NCBI GenBank assembly: GCA_903632075.3
Contig: CAHIKZ030005437.1
Span: 3,035,001-3,099,000, forward strand
Direction of reading: 5' to 3'
Source: Acanthosepion pharaonis
Taxonomy: Eukaryota; Mollusca; Cephalopoda; Sepiida; Sepiidae
Length of the DNA stretch: 64,000 nt
In this document: in pieces, positions 33,292-46,394 of the stretch
Layout of the letters: every line of letters starts with the position of its first letter
Position numbering within the stretch: position 1 is the stretch's first letter
The notes under the pieces: generated by a model
The model's database searches: none
The model's input: the letters and a program-made list of their open reading frames with translations, nothing else
What the model was told of the DNA's origin: nothing
Made by a program: the position numbers and the translations under genes

Positions 33292-34080
33292 TAGAAATAA
33301 ATACAATATGGGAACCAGTAATAAGGAGTGCCAGAGAAAAGCAATGATAACAACAAAAGTTGCAATATAAGCTCTGGTAAAAACATGCAATGATAACAGC
33401 AAAATTGCAATATGAGCACTCGTAAAAAACGAAGCTGAAGACATTAGGTTTATAATACCCAGATGTCCTCAAAGACACATGGCACAGTGGATAAAGACAT
33501 TGGTTAGATCCAGTGACAGGACCCAAAGAGTGTAAGTTCAATATCCGGTTAAGGCAGTGGAGAACTTGGAGAGGGGAATTAACAGGAGGTAACTGACATC
33601 CATCAAATATGGCACGTGGAACTAGAACAGTCTACCCCAGTGAGCGAAATAAAGGGTTCAGCTTTGGTAAAAAACATAAAATGTAACAGCAAAAATTGCA
33701 TTATGAGCACTGGTAAAAATGGTTGCTGAAGACAATAAGTTTATAAGTCCAAAAAATTTATACACAGATGCCCTTAAAGACACATGGCACAGTGGATAAG
33801 TAACAGGACCCAAAGAGTTGTGAGTCCAATACCTGTTTAAGGCAGTGGAGAACTTGGAGAGGGGAATTAACAGGAGATAACTGATAACTGACATCCATTA
33901 GACATGGCACGTGGAACTGGAACGGTCTACCCCAGCGAGCGAAATAAAGGGTTCAATTCGACATTCCAACCACCTGAAGAAGGCCGGAGGGTACAACGGC
34001 CGAAACGTTGTGATAAATATGGCGACAAATATGAGGTCAATAGTCCGAATAATGTAAATAATGTTTTTTATACTCTAGTG
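33289..34080 (+). repeat. Two tandem copies of composite repeat S2
   Basis: The first copy (33289-33660) runs from GCATAGAAATAAATACAATATG through the tRNA-like ATGGCACAGTGGATAAAG to AATAAAGGGTTCAG. There it is cut and joined to a second copy (33661-34080) that restarts inside the repeat and continues to the hairpin CTGAAGA-A-GGCCG...CGGCC-GAAACGTT (33974-34009). This suggests unequal crossing-over or insertion of one copy into another. Confidence 0.7.
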
Positions 34081-34588
34081 ATTTTTAGCTAGTGGTTCTT
34101 TAAGTAGTAAATAAAATAAAAACTGCAAGTCCCTCGTTTTTATTGGGGTTCAACCACCATCTTTTTACTTGTGAATTTGTTCTTGACCTGTTTTTCGTAT
34201 CGGACTCTTTGGTAAACTCCCATATGGTAACGTTAGATTTCGACACGTTTCGACATTTCTACTCAGTTTAGGCTTTGTATTATATAACTTAACATTTGCT
34301 ATATTTATGTGGTGAGGTGAAAATATCTGGGAGAATATACATTCACTCTATGTTGCTCAATTGTGTCCCCGCAGATACAAGTGTGTATGTATAATCTGAG
34401 AGAGTGGTCCAGCTAACATTTTTAAATATTTGACTATATGGGTAGACTCATTAATCAATTAAATGACTGTTAAACAGTTATTATTGACTACAATTGAGTG
34501 AAGTATGTATTAGATTGTTTGAAAATTGAGGGAGTTTTTACTTTAAAGTTTGTGGTTTTCCGCGGTTTTTCGTTAAACGCAGTGGCGC

Positions 34589-34589
<1 letters not shown>

Positions 34590-34640
<51 letters not shown>

Positions 34641-34909
34641 AGGTATCGTTGAGTTCGTAACCTACATACCAAGTTTGAACGAAATCGGACGACAAAAGTT
34701 GATTTTATCTATTTTTGATCGGATTTTTTTTTTTAAATTATCGATTTTTTACGCTGAGAACCTATCTCTTACATTGTACAATATATGTGCCAAGTTTGGT
34801 CAAATAAGTTGAATGGACCTCGAGTGAAAATGTATCACACAGACAGACAGACAGACAGACAGACACACAGACGCACGAACATTCTTTGTTTTTTATATAT
34901 AGATAAATC
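34590..34909 (-). mobile_element. Helitron-like 5' terminal fragment
   Basis: On the minus strand it begins ATCTATATATAAAAAACAAA, followed by a (GTCT)n run (34838-34872) and sequence encoding the widespread ACCAAACTTGGCAC / TTTCGTTCAAACTTGGTA blocks. This TCTATATATAAA start plus GTCT run is typical of metazoan Helitron 5' ends and resembles the start at 20262. It ends at a (TA)n tract (34590-34636). Confidence 0.45.
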
Positions 34910-35529
34910 CTTTTTGATTTCTCAACCTTTGTATGACATGAATTAAACTAAATAATTGTGGTAATTTGAATAATGATTTTTAAGCAGTCTTAATTTAGTA
35001 TTGCGAAAGTAGACGGATGGAATGCATTGAGTTTAAAGAGTAATTTCCAAGGAATATCTGCCTTTGGAATCTTGGACAGGTATCAAATATTTTCATATAC
35101 TCGATAGAAATTCCCATTTCCTTGCGGCAGTTTTAACAATAAGACTGTTAAAATTGAACGCGGAAAGTCATGAAATACCGCCAGGAATTCCAAGAACCTA
35201 TCTGGGGCTTTTATTCTCTAGATTAGTGTATTCAGTCAGGAATGGGTGGTTGCTGGCTATTCGGTCCCTTCTGAAAGTGAATCAAATCTTAAGTATGTCT
35301 TAAATAATGTATGCGCCTTTAGTGGCGCTGAATCTAACGTTCATATGTTATGGCTATTTCCGTTTCTATAGAAAAATCAGAAGATTTATGAAGATATGAT
35401 CAGTAATTAACTGAGGGGAGAAAGGGTCTGTAAGGTCGCAGAACTGGTGTGCGTGGTGCTATTTGTACGGGGAAATTGATTCAATATGAAATATGTTGTT
35501 TTCAAATTCCCCCTACTGGACTTTTCATT
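34910..35529. other. Intronic stretch, nothing recognised
   Basis: A 79-codon open frame at 35064-35303 shows no domain and is not called. Confidence 0.5.
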
Positions 35530-35830
35530 TATATGATCTAGGCTTTCAGGACAAAGCCGATCACGGCTTTCCACCAAGTCCTGTCTGTTGTTGCTCTAAA
35601 TAACTTCGACCTTTTTACCCCATTTCAGTTTTTTGCCTGTTCGTTAAGCAGGTTACTCGCTTCTCTTGCCTTCATTATACCTTTTGCGTGTAAGATTCTT
35701 CAGTCAATCCTTCATTTATTTCTTATAAATTTCAAATCTTTCAGATTTCTCACAATCGCCTTTCAGTTTCTATTTTTCTTTACTTATATGTTCTATTCAT
35801 AGTATTCTTAGTCTTTATCAGTAGAACCAT
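35530..35830 (-). mobile_element. RTE-like LINE 3' fragment
   Basis: The plus strand has GCCGATCACGGC, CTCTTGCCTTCATTATAC, TTATTTCTTATAAATTTCAA and a CAGTAGAACCATG block. It directly precedes a CT-rich tract. Confidence 0.55.
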
Positions 35831-36079
35831 GTCTCTCTCTTTCAATCGCCTTATAGCTCTCTCCCCAGTCTCTCTCTAGCTCTCTCCCACTCAGTCTCTC
35901 TTAAGCTCTCTCTCTCTCAATCTCTCTATAGCTAACTCGCTGTCTCTTTCTCATTAGCTCGCTGTCTCTCTCTCTCTCTCTTTAACTAGCTGTCTCTCTC
36001 TACCTCGTTCTCTCTATGTTACTGGCTGTCTCTTTTTTGTCTCTCTCTTTTTGTCTGTCTCTCTATCTGTCTCTCTGTG
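35831..36079. repeat. (CT)n-rich polypyrimidine tract
   Basis: About 250 bp of imperfect TCTC, TAGCTCTC and TGTCTC units, almost pure pyrimidine on the plus strand. Confidence 0.9.
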
Positions 36080-39000
36080 CATAATGTCCCGTATCCACAC
36101 CTCTACAGTAGAATAAACGCCACATAACAGGTTTCCGTGTTCTTCCTATACTGAATATATAGTATATATTTTGATATATAAACATTTGCATAATTCGTAA
36201 GAAGGATATAACCCCAAAAGAGAAACAATATATTACAAAGTCTTTGTGTGATATGAACACAAATTGAAAATGGGGTAAATGTTGAAAAGTGATAAATCAA
36301 AGAAACTGAAAATATTAAACTCAGAAAACGAAATTGTTTCAAGAATATCACAGATCAAAATCTGAGAAAATTAACCATGTAATAAGAGTGATAAATGGAT
36401 TGATCCATACGAAAATATTGGAAGAAGTTAGTGATACGATTTTAGTAAAAAGGTTCAGAATATTAGCTATTGGAAAGGAACGTTAGCTAGAAAACATGAA
36501 ATCAGCCAAACTACCACCTTTAAGTAAATATAGGAAAAAGCACACGATTTTTTTGTATTTTGAAGTTGTGAATGTAGAAATACACTTGTCCGAATTGATG
36601 GCTTATTTAGATGTTGTGTCCTTCATAGAAACATATAACCAACAGAAATTACAGAATTTAAGTTAGTCAACATTTTAAGATGATATAAGAGTTTTAATCA
36701 AGAGTATATTTATATTTAAAAATGTCCCTTTACAGTTTGTCAAGCTGGCTATTGCCTACTTTGCCAAAAATCGATTCAAAACATCAAATTAATGACTCCC
36801 TCCCAGTTTCTTCAGATATTAAATCAAACAAGACTTACGGTCTATTATTAAAATGACGACGAAAAGTGAAAACAATATTCAGGCAAATGAAATTTCTGAT
36901 AAGCAATACAAACTGCTGAAAGTAATGTTAAGCGTGAAAATATAGTAAATTTAACAGAATCAACGATGAAGGAATAAGGATGTCAAGGAGCTAATAATAA
37001 GAGTTCATGCATATAGTTGAGTAAATCAAATGTGTCTCTGGCTTATACCGTTTTAAATTTAGGAATATGAAAAAAGTGTTGCACTTAATTCATATGCTTA
37101 ATAAGTCATCCAATAAATAATATCATAATTTAGATGAAATTAATGCATATATGAATTGGTACATAAAGGTGTTTCTGTAAATTCCAGAATGTTTGCTTAC
37201 AAGTTTGAACAAGAGTGAAATATCTTTGAAGGCTTATCAACACATTTGGTTTATTTAAAACCGAAACATATTTGGATTGTAATCATTTTAATTTTGTTGC
37301 GATTGATAATCAATCTACGTGAACCACGCTAAACGACCGATCCTTTACCAAAATGTTATACTTGTTGTTATAAAGCTCTGTGTAACATTTCTACACATTT
37401 CTTATAGGGTACAAATAACTCAATCTGAAATGTAACCATCTAAAAATGCTTTTATGTACCTAATTATCGTGTTCTACAATGTTGGAATCATTTAACTCGA
37501 ATGAATGACAGAGGCGGTCGAATGTACTTGAATAAAACAGACGAACACTGTTATATCCCCACTTTTCATCTGGATGTGCTACAACTTATTGAAAAAATAC
37601 AAGCATAAGACAAGCTCCAACGGAAGGCACCTTTTTCTCGAATGTGTAGGTCGATATACGTAATAAACACTGTTGAAAAATAAAAAAAAAACATGACGTC
37701 TGTTTCCAATGCGAGTATCCACTAAATAACGTTTAAAGTAATTAAAATGTCGGATTAAAATACATGTTATATATGTGCGCCCCCTACACTCATGCATGTA
37801 TATGTTAATTATTACAAAAGATTTTCGTTTTAATCCACTCGTTTTAGTATTAAAAAATGCAGTGGATAAATTTAGCAAGTATTTGACGGCAAATCTGACT
37901 CCTTTCCCACTGTAGATTATGAACTTTCAATAGATCCTTTATATTCTACATTGCCTCTAGACTCCTGACTGTATTAATAAGTGTGATTATAAAACTAGTA
38001 TATAATAATTTATATAAAATTGGTTAACTGCAACATATTATAAGAACGCTTATCCAGATTTCCCTGTAGAAGATACCGACTGTAGTCATGTGATTTTCAG
38101 AATCCTAGTGTAGACACATCACAAATGTAGCGTGTCCGATCAGCAATGAATTCTTCGCTAGTCTGATTGTGTGTCCGACTAAGTAGAGCTTAGGAAATAA
38201 CCAAAAAATCTGCTGCCGAAAATAACGCATTTTGCTCCTGAAAGATTCACAACAACAAATAAAAATAAAATTGACCAAAAGTAAATAAATGAAAAACGCA
38301 GAAATCGAATTCTGAAAAAGAAAATAATTCCGGTAATAATGTTGACAATACAAGCACAAAAGATACCTAAGAAACAAGAACAGAAGTGATTGTATTCTAT
38401 GAGCAGATGAAAAAAGAAAACTGCTTTAATAAACGAAAGAAAGTTAGAAAAAGAGATGAGATGAAATAAATAAAAAAGAGAATAAAAAGAAATAATGACA
38501 AGTACACAGTGAAAACCGAACAAGAGAAACGATAATAAAAAATAATCTGGAAAAGTAGAGTGTTTCAGTAAAAAGCATTTGCACGTGAACAACAGAGGAA
38601 TTTGAAAATCTAGTGGGGGAGATAGAAATTGAATAGGGAGGGGAGAGAAACTGGTAAAGAATTATTGAAAGCGAGTAGGAAAGAAATAAGGAAAGAGTAT
38701 ACAATAAAAATAGAGCAGATGATATGAAAATGCCACGAGGAGTTTGTATAATTTTCTACAAATATAGATATAGATATATATATATCAAAACCATATAATG
38801 CTTATCAATGGGTTGGAAACACATAAACTCACATTCTGTAGTGGGAAGGTAGGTAAAATCAACATAAATTAGTAAATTTATGTGTGATTACATCTTACTC
38901 GTTTAAATAATCTATACAAATAAAATATTTATTTGCATTTAGATAAAATTAGTTCCCGAGTAAAATGAACAATTTAATTAATCAGTTTCTTTACTCCTAC

Positions 39001-39767
39001 GGTTTTCTTGGATTTCAGTCTTATATGTTCAAGCATTTCATGTGAGGCACTCAGATAACTTTACCTTTTAAGTTGGTTTTGAAAAAGATTTTGTCATTGC
39101 TGTCCTTTTAGTTTTGTTGCTAGTCTTTTTCTTCCGTGGGATATTTTCCTTTCCCTTTTATATGAACATTTTAACATGGAAACATATTGAGCAAAAAGCG
39201 ATTTATATAATACCAGGTGTAACCAATGACTCATAGATACCATTGAATGTCTAAAAAATATAAAGGGGCCTGATTAATTAAATGGTCTATTGTCCGATAA
39301 TTTGGTTGTGGATTCTTTAACACCGCTTTATTGAATCTCCATAACTTTGTTTCATTACATATCACTATTAAAACTTTCTAACAATTGCCATCATTTTTTA
39401 CAGCACGTGTACTCTAGTATAATATATAATCCATTGATGTATGTATGGACAGATTCAACCGTTATGGCCTGTATGATTAATATTGTATTTTTCTAATTTT
39501 CGAAGAAGTTGTACATCCAAATCAAATCGGTATAAACTGTCCGATGTTCGTTTTTGTCCTGTTTTCTTTAAATATTTTCGCCATCTCTGTCATTATCAAG
39601 AACAATTTTTTTCAGTATGGGAGATAATATTTTCTCTACTTTCAGCCATTTCTTCTTCGTTATTTTGTTTAAAAAAATTGTCTAACATAATGACAATATT
39701 TAGTTTTTGATAATGACATAGACGGTTGAATTTCCATGATATTTTGTAAATTAGTTTGTTCACATTG
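36080..39767. other. Quiet intronic stretch
   Basis: About 3.7 kb without a recognised family. The 137-codon minus frame at 38592-38179 lies opposite an A/G-rich region and is low complexity, so it is not called. A small TA run lies at 38765-38784. Confidence 0.55.
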
Positions 39768-39966
39768 TGTTATGGTCCGGTTCCTTGTACCACGGTGATA
39801 GTCCAAGGTAGAACCAATAAAGAACTCGAACACGGATATGGAATAACATAGATATATTACAAATAGGAATATATACAGAGAGGTAGAAAAGTGTTAGTAC
39901 GAACAATCAGGTTTAGTAGTAATTGTCTGAACGCGACTCTGTTTCGGACTGCCTCTGACTCGACTG
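39768..39966. mobile_element. ~200-bp insertion flanked by ACATTG, solo-LTR-like
   Basis: A 199-bp segment starting TGTTATGGTCCGG and ending CTCGACTG lies between two 6-bp direct repeats ACATTG (39762-39767 and 39967-39972). It contains AATAAA (about 39816) and TATATAC. It could be a solo LTR or a small non-autonomous element. The termini are not a perfect TG...CA pair, so the class is uncertain. Confidence 0.35.
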
Positions 39967-40035
39967 ACATTGGTTTTATGAGATCAAAATCCCACTTAAA
40001 AATATTAATTCCCATGTTAGTTGATATAAATCCCG

Positions 40036-40130
40036 ATAAAAATGTAGTATAAAGTATGCTATATTTTTGGATAAAAGTGATCCATATCAAGGATAGAGCG
40101 TGTGTAAATATAAACAGAAAAGTAGAACAA
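40036..40130 (+). repeat. Interspersed repeat R3 fragment
   Basis: GCTATATTTTTGGATAAAAGTG, ATATCAAGGATAGAGCGTG and TGTAAATATAAA match 22745-22845 and the reverse complement of 57180-57355. Confidence 0.6.
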
Positions 40131-41259
40131 TAATCACAATTTTCAAAAATAAAGTTCGTAGACGTTACACTAAACCTAAGAAAATATACATATCTATCAT
40201 ATAGAAAACCCAACAACAAAGCACTTTACATATATACACATCTTTCAACCACCCGCCATAATAATAATCAAGTAGATCTCGCAATCAATTAAATGCAGGT
40301 AATCTGACAATTCTCCTAATGAAACCATCAACAACGAAACCAAAAATGATTGATGCATCCCTAAAAATAGTGAATATTCGACAACACTCATATAACACCA
40401 AACACTACAAGGAATAGGCAACAGATATAGAAACATGGTTTACTCAACTGTACGGTAAAAAACTTAATAACAAACGTAGGAAAATGTTAAACATACACAA
40501 AAACTTCTACCAATCAATCACGCTCTAAAAGGTATTAAAGATAACACAGTAAATAATCAGTTACAGTTGTACAGAGTACCTGCCAAAATAAAAAAAAATC
40601 ACAAAAGAAAAACCGAAAACTCAAACCCATCTGTAACAGTACGAATATCACTTAAATTAGCTTGCAAAACAATCATATACTGTAAGACTACAGAAAAATA
40701 TGAATAGTAGTAACCGAAGGGCCTTGGAAACGAATATTATAAAGACAAAACACTCTTCACAAATAGTAAATACGCGTTCAGCACAAACCTTTCTAAACAT
40801 ATACAGGGAAATTACAAAGAAAAGCCAAAATACGCCAAAAATATAATAGAAAGCATCATCAGCCTACAAAAAAAAATCTAAAATCTTAACACTATCTGAA
40901 GGGGGAAATAGTAATAATCACCTTCCCAGATCAACACAAATTCCTAAGAAAAACGATCAGAAATTATAAAAATGCAGACACAGAAACGAATTTTTAATAC
41001 ATTATTTTAAAATCGAAAACTAAATAACGCCACCTTGTAAAATATCACAACGAAAAATATAGATATATACACAATATACAATGTAGAATGTTTAACCTAC
41101 TTTAGACAAAGCCAATAATATAAACAGATAAACAAATTCCAGATGAAAAAAAAAACATATGATGTAAATAATAAGCAAATTGACTACGAATGCAAACATA
41201 AAAATACGTAAATAATAAACAACTAGTTAATACAAAATATACTAAGTAGGGACACTAGT
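40131..41259. other. Intronic A-rich stretch, possibly decayed LINE 5' sequence
   Basis: Strongly A-rich on the plus strand with many short lysine/asparagine frames. It may be the upstream coding part of the LINE that becomes recognisable at 41260, but no motif supports this. Confidence 0.35.
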
Positions 41260-42620
41260 ATTAGAGGAGGAAAAATGATTGAAATGGAACGAATACATCG
41301 CAGAATTCTCCCACGACGAAAGAGAAACACCAGTAATACACACAAATATCGAAAGAACAGTAATAATAAAATCTGAAGTGGAATCAGCACTGGCAGTATT
41401 AAACATAAAGAAAGCAACATGACCAGAGAGAATTGTAACAGATGCTGGCAGCCTTAGGTGATTTTTGCGTGGACAAAATTACAGACATAATGAAATATAT
41501 AACCGTAGTGATATACTGGAACATCGAAACTTCTATTTTTATATCACTGACTAAGAATCCAGGTGCAAAACGAATTTTAAACTCTAGCAGACAATCAGGC
41601 TAATGAGCCATATCATCCGAATTCAGATGAATAGGGATCGCAGCAGAATGAAACCTGAAATAGGACAAGAACAGTATGGTTCCAGTAAAGACACCGAAGC
41701 AATGTGATATTTATGCTCAGAAGTATATCGAAAATGCAATACAAATTCAGAACGATATCTTTTTGCAAGGAGATTAGAATAGGCAAAAAAATCAATGCCA
41801 GCAGACCGACTGCATACAAATGGAAAATGAGTTCAGTAAATATTCAGATATAGAAAGGGATATAAAACATGGATGTGTCTTTTCACCGGACTTATTCATC
41901 TTGTACAGTGAGGCGATTCTGAAAATTAGAAGTCCTACCAGGATTCGTTATTGGTAGAAAGTAATTTTAATATAAGATATGCAGATGACACAGAGTTGAT
42001 AACAGACACAGAAGCTATGAAGAAAGAGAGAAGAAATGACTTAATATCAATTGCAAGAAGACTCAATGCATAGTTGTTAACAGAAGGAAACAACCTCAAA
42101 AAACAAAATTCAAATTTGAGATACCAAAATCAAACGAGTACAAAAATTTAAATATCTACAAAGTGTGACTGTGAAATCCGAAGGCGCATTGGGATAGCGA
42201 AATATGCCTTCTAAAAGCTAAGCAACGTATTAAGAGAAAAATCGATATAAACAAGAGTACTGAACTGTTAAGCAATATTAGTCTTCCTATATGCCAGTGA
42301 ATGTTGGACCATCCCCTCACAGATGGACTTGTAGAAAAATAAATGTTGTTCTACAGAAGGATGCTGAGAATACTATGGATCGAATATGTGAGCTTTGAAA
42401 ATTTCATGCACATAGGAAATATTGAAGGCAAGACGGGCAGAAGAAAACAGTGTACTAATCTATTTAGCGAGATTGAGTAAATGGATGACAAAACATGGTT
42501 TATGAAAGATAACAAAGGACAGGAAAGTCCTGAAGCTTCAGTAATAACTGAGATAAAATGTAAAGAAACTATACAATAGCTACAAATAATCGCATTTGAA
42601 TTCACAATTATTTCTACTCA
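41260..42620 (+). pseudogene. RTE-like LINE reverse transcriptase, decayed
   Basis: Read across frames it shows W-N-E-Y-I-A-E-F-S at 41280, I-E-S-A-L-A-V-L-N near 41390, I-S-L-M-S-H-I-I-R near 41600, then G-C-V-F-S-P-D-L-F-I-L-Y near 41865. The catalytic Y-A-D-D-T (R-Y-A-D-D-T-E-L-I) is at about 41979, and E-I-R-R-R-I-G-I-A-K, A-x-L-V-F-L-Y-A-S-E-C-W and R-R-M-L-R-I-L-W follow to about 42380. The order is that of a LINE RT palm, thumb and C-terminal region. Many stops and frameshifts. This is the most complete copy of the family whose 3' ends recur, mostly on the minus strand, across the window. Confidence 0.75.
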
Positions 42621-42800
42621 CCAGCCTTTAGAATAGTTTTAATAACTGTTACCGCCTACCTAGTAACCGTTATGATAGTACAGTATACGTTACTACACAT
42701 AATGCTCTACTGAACATTGTATATAAATAGTCGAGCGCACACGTAATCGATAGTGGGTGATGATTGCGGGCAAGTATCAATCAGTCTGTGTCCACATATA

Positions 42801-44395
42801 CAATCCCCTCAAAAAGTATTGAAACTGAAAGGTCAGTTCATTTGTGGGTTTTTTTTTTTGTTCAATGAAGAAATTTGGATTCAAAGCCAAAAGATAAATA
42901 TGCGAAAGAGCTCAGAATTTCAGATTTTATTTTTTGGTAGTTACATTTAGATGTGTTAAGCAAGCATACCACCTTTTGTTTGAACCTACCCATTTTTCAA
43001 ATTAGGAAAACTATTGGAACACGTGACTGAAAGATGTTTCTTGTTGCCCAGGTGTTGCCTTTTAGATTGATTGTTAAAAAATTAAATAGTTCCGAATGAG
43101 TAATATAGTTTTTAACCTTGGGTTTCATCTGTAAAGAATGTATTTCTTGTCAGAAAGGATAAACCAACATGAAAACGAGAGCACTGTCTATGGGAGAAAT
43201 GCAAGTCATTTTGAAGCTAAGAATAGAAAGAAAATACATCAGATCCATGGGACAAACATTTCAGCATCGCCATGAAACAATTTGGAATGTTCAGAAAAAG
43301 AAAGAAAGTAAGTGTGGGTGTATTAAGCAAAAGACATTGAACAGGTTGGCAATGGAAAACAACAGCTGCTGATGACCGAAACGTTGTGAAAGCTGCAAGG
43401 AAAAAAACCCAAAGAACAAGCTGTGACATCATTAAAAACAACTACAGATGCGTGGGTGGAGGTTTCACAACACATCCTTCGAAGAGGACACTGAGAACAG
43501 AAATATAGAAGTCATACCACAAGATGCACACCACGCAACAACAGTAAGAATCGGAAGTCCACATTGGAATTTGCAAGGAAGTACAGAGATGTGCGATAAA
43601 AGTTTTGAAAGAAAGTTTTATGGACTGATTTGACCAAGATTAATCTCTACCAAAGTGTGGAGAAAGTAAGGATCTGCTTATGATCCACACTATACAGGAT
43701 CATCTATGAAGTAAGGTGAAGCTAAAATCTTGGCTTGGGCTTGCATGGTTGCTTCTGGAACAAGCTTATTCATATTTATTGATGATGTAACTCATGAATT
43801 TAGTTTATAGAAAAACATTCTGTCAATTTACAGAGAAATGAATCCAATCTAATTGGGAGGAAGCTTATGATGCAGCAGGACAGTGACCCAGAACATACTG
43901 CCAAGACAACAAAGGAATTCATCAGGGAAGAAAATTTGATAATTTTAGACTGGGCAAATAAACCACCGGACCTGTAACCCAAGAGATCATTAAGAGGAGA
44001 CTGAATAAAGAGAACCCCCGAAACAAAAAAGAACTGGATGAGGCTGCATTAAACATCTGGGAAAAGCATCACAAATGCAGAATACAACAGTTATTGATGC
44101 CAATAAAGTCATAAGCTTGATGCAGTTATGGCAAGCAAGGATTATGCAGAAAATATTAAATGTTATTTACTTTAAGACTATCTTTACTTTTGCACATCTA
44201 AAAATGGCTTAATCTGCTCCAAAAAGTGGTATGTTGTAATCTATGTAACACATATAAATATAAATGTTAGGAATAAATCTGTAATTTTGAACTATTGTCG
44301 CATATTCATCTTTTGATCTTTACCCGAAATGTCGTCAGTGAACAACAAAAGCAAAGGAATTGGCTTTGCTGCTCCCATACTTTTGGAGGGGAATG
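42801..44395 (+). mobile_element. Tc1-like DNA transposon with long inverted repeats
   Basis: A 1,595-bp element starting CAATCCCCTC and ending GAGGGGAATG, flanked by TA on both sides (42799-42800, 44396-44397), the Tc1/mariner target duplication. The terminal inverted repeats are long (roughly 160 bp) and imperfect: CCCCTCAAAAAGTATTG pairs with CCCCTCCAAAAGTATGG, and a CAAAAGATRAATATGCGA block pairs further in. Between them is a broken transposase. Confidence 0.9.
43169..44100 (+). pseudogene. Tc1-type transposase, decayed
   Basis: ATG at 43169 begins M-K-T-R-A-L-S-M-G-E-M-Q, followed by an H-T-H-like block (R-S-M-G-Q-T-F ... E-T-I-W). After stops, the catalytic core is visible: W-T-D-L-T-K-I-N-L-Y near 43620 (first Asp), A-W-A-C-M-V-A-S-G near 43735, and Q-Q-D-S-D-P-E-H-T-A-K near 43880 (second Asp). 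P-P-D-L-stop-P near 43970 stands where family members have S-P-D-L-N-P-I-E-N, so the third catalytic acid is lost. At least four stops or shifts. The enzyme would have cut and pasted the element at TA sites. Confidence 0.8.
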
Positions 44396-44397
44396 TA

Positions 44398-45159
44398 TAT
44401 TTGGAAAACAGTTTTCCATTGAATCAGTTTTGGTCGAAAGAAGTTTTTATTTTTGTTTTATTTATTTAAGTATAATTTATCTATGGTTCGGGTCATTTTA
44501 TTGGTTTTCCAGGAAAATTGTAATCTATATTTTGTGCGTAATTTTTCTTTTATAAATCATTTTAATAACTTATTTGGGATAATAATGTTTAGTCTCTCGG
44601 TATGAATTGAAATGCGGGATATTCATGCCTCGGTGGAGTTTCGTTGGGTTTGTGATTCACAAAGAAATGTATATTATTTTCCATTATAAATATCAGACTT
44701 TATTTAATATATGAATGTGCGTGCGTGCATAATATTTGTATAGAGATGTTAAAAATTCATTTTTTTTTTATAAATATAAGCTTTTTATTCCGTGTAGATT
44801 ATTTCTTGGAGAAATCAGTTTCGTAGATGTTCATATAATATTTAATTATTCTGCTTTATCCATCACCTATAGATAATCACATACGAGACGTAGAGAAAGC
44901 AGACGTTTTGAAAACGAATTCTTAATAGCATCCATATTTTTATTCAGTGGAAGCAAACAAGCATTATGGATCATTTTTTTTTATTTCTAAACGAATCCGT
45001 TACTTTACAGTTAGGATAAGGCATTTATGAGTAATCGGGATAAAAACTGAAACATTATAAAAATAGAAAACCAAAAAGATATCTTTAAAAAGCGAAAGCC
45101 TATGAGACAAACTGACTAAAGAGCTCCTGAATGAAGGTGTTTTGAAACCGTATTAAGTT
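44398..45159. other. Intronic stretch, nothing recognised
   Basis: AT-rich DNA with poly-T runs. Confidence 0.55.
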
Positions 45160-45800
45160 ATTTTTCTGTTCCATATCTCTTCAGAAAATGAGCGATCATT
45201 GTTCTCTAAAAGTTGTATCGTTTTATCATCTCTCCCACTCTCTGTTCAGCTATCCATTTACATAAGCTTGTTAAATACGTTTCGTGCTGTTTCCCTCTGC
45301 ACCTCTTGCCTCAATTATATTCTATGAATGTCAATTTTTTCTTCATCTGTTGAAAACTTTCAATTGTCTCCGTGTTATAATTGTGTGTCCTTTTTGTTTC
45401 AATTTTCCTTAAATCTTCCTGACTACTCAGCCGTTCAGACCGTGGTATTTTCAGCATCCTTCTGTATTAAAAGCATCTAATGATATTCCTTAAGACCTTT
45501 TGTTCTTGGAAGGCATCTATGCTATTCCAATGCTGCTTCTGATTTCGGTGTTATATTTTTCCTAATACGTTAAAACACTTCCGATATATTTCAAATTATC
45601 TGTTTGATTGATATTCTCTAATTCATAGTTCGCATCTTGGGTTGTTTCTCTTGGTGATAATCATACATTCTATATTCTAAAAGTTGGTTATTAGTTCTTT
45701 CCTCCTGTTTTCCTTTATTACCTTGTATACAAGTTTCTGTAGTTTTTTGAGTCCTACGTTCCGTTCATTGTGTAATGTTATTACATCACACGTCGTGTAA
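45160..45800 (-). mobile_element. RTE-like LINE fragment (RT C-terminus and 3' region)
   Basis: The plus strand shows GAGCGATCATTGTTC, CACCTCTTGCCTCAATTATATTC, CAGCATCCTTCTGTATTAAAA and GGCATCTATGCTATTCCAAT. It appears longer than most tails in the window, reaching back into RT C-terminal coding. Confidence 0.55.
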
Positions 45801-46329
45801 ATTGCTTAACTGAAAATACTTTTAAAACAATAAATTTGATGACAAAGAAAAAAATTCTTTACTCAGACTGGAATAATTTTTCTTCTGGATAAATGACTTC
45901 TCTGAACATAGATTTTATAAATTGAATTACAATCGCAAGGACTGGCAAAAGGAAAGCTTTGATTAAAAATAAAATTTAATTATATTTTTATGTTCAGATT
46001 GTTTTGATTTTATGAGTTTAAAAAACAACTCCAACAGATTTTTAAAATCAATAATAGAAGGTCAAGCCTTGTATATTCTATGGAATGTAAATACTGTAAT
46101 TAATCCTTATAATCAATTTAGGAATCTATAATAATTATCGAATAATAGACGTGATACAGACATATTTATTATTGCAATGAAAGGTATATTGAAAATGTAA
46201 TCGAAAAACAGAAAATAAAACAAATATATTTACTGTCAGTTATGTGACATGCGTGATACACGCTTAAGCGATCATGTATATTTCAATATATGACTGACGA
46301 GGCAGATTTTTTTTCCCGCAGCAGGTTGA
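45801..46329. other. Intronic stretch, nothing recognised
   Basis: AT-rich DNA. Confidence 0.55.
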
Positions 46330-46394
46330 CATTTCAATCCGCGGTAGACCAGCTGTCATCCAAGTCTATAGAACCCGATCTGTCATGCTATTTA

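Noticed and set aside
38179..38592. 137-codon Phe/Ser/Ile-rich minus-strand frame
   Set aside because: It lies opposite an A/G-rich low-complexity stretch; composition alone explains the open frame.
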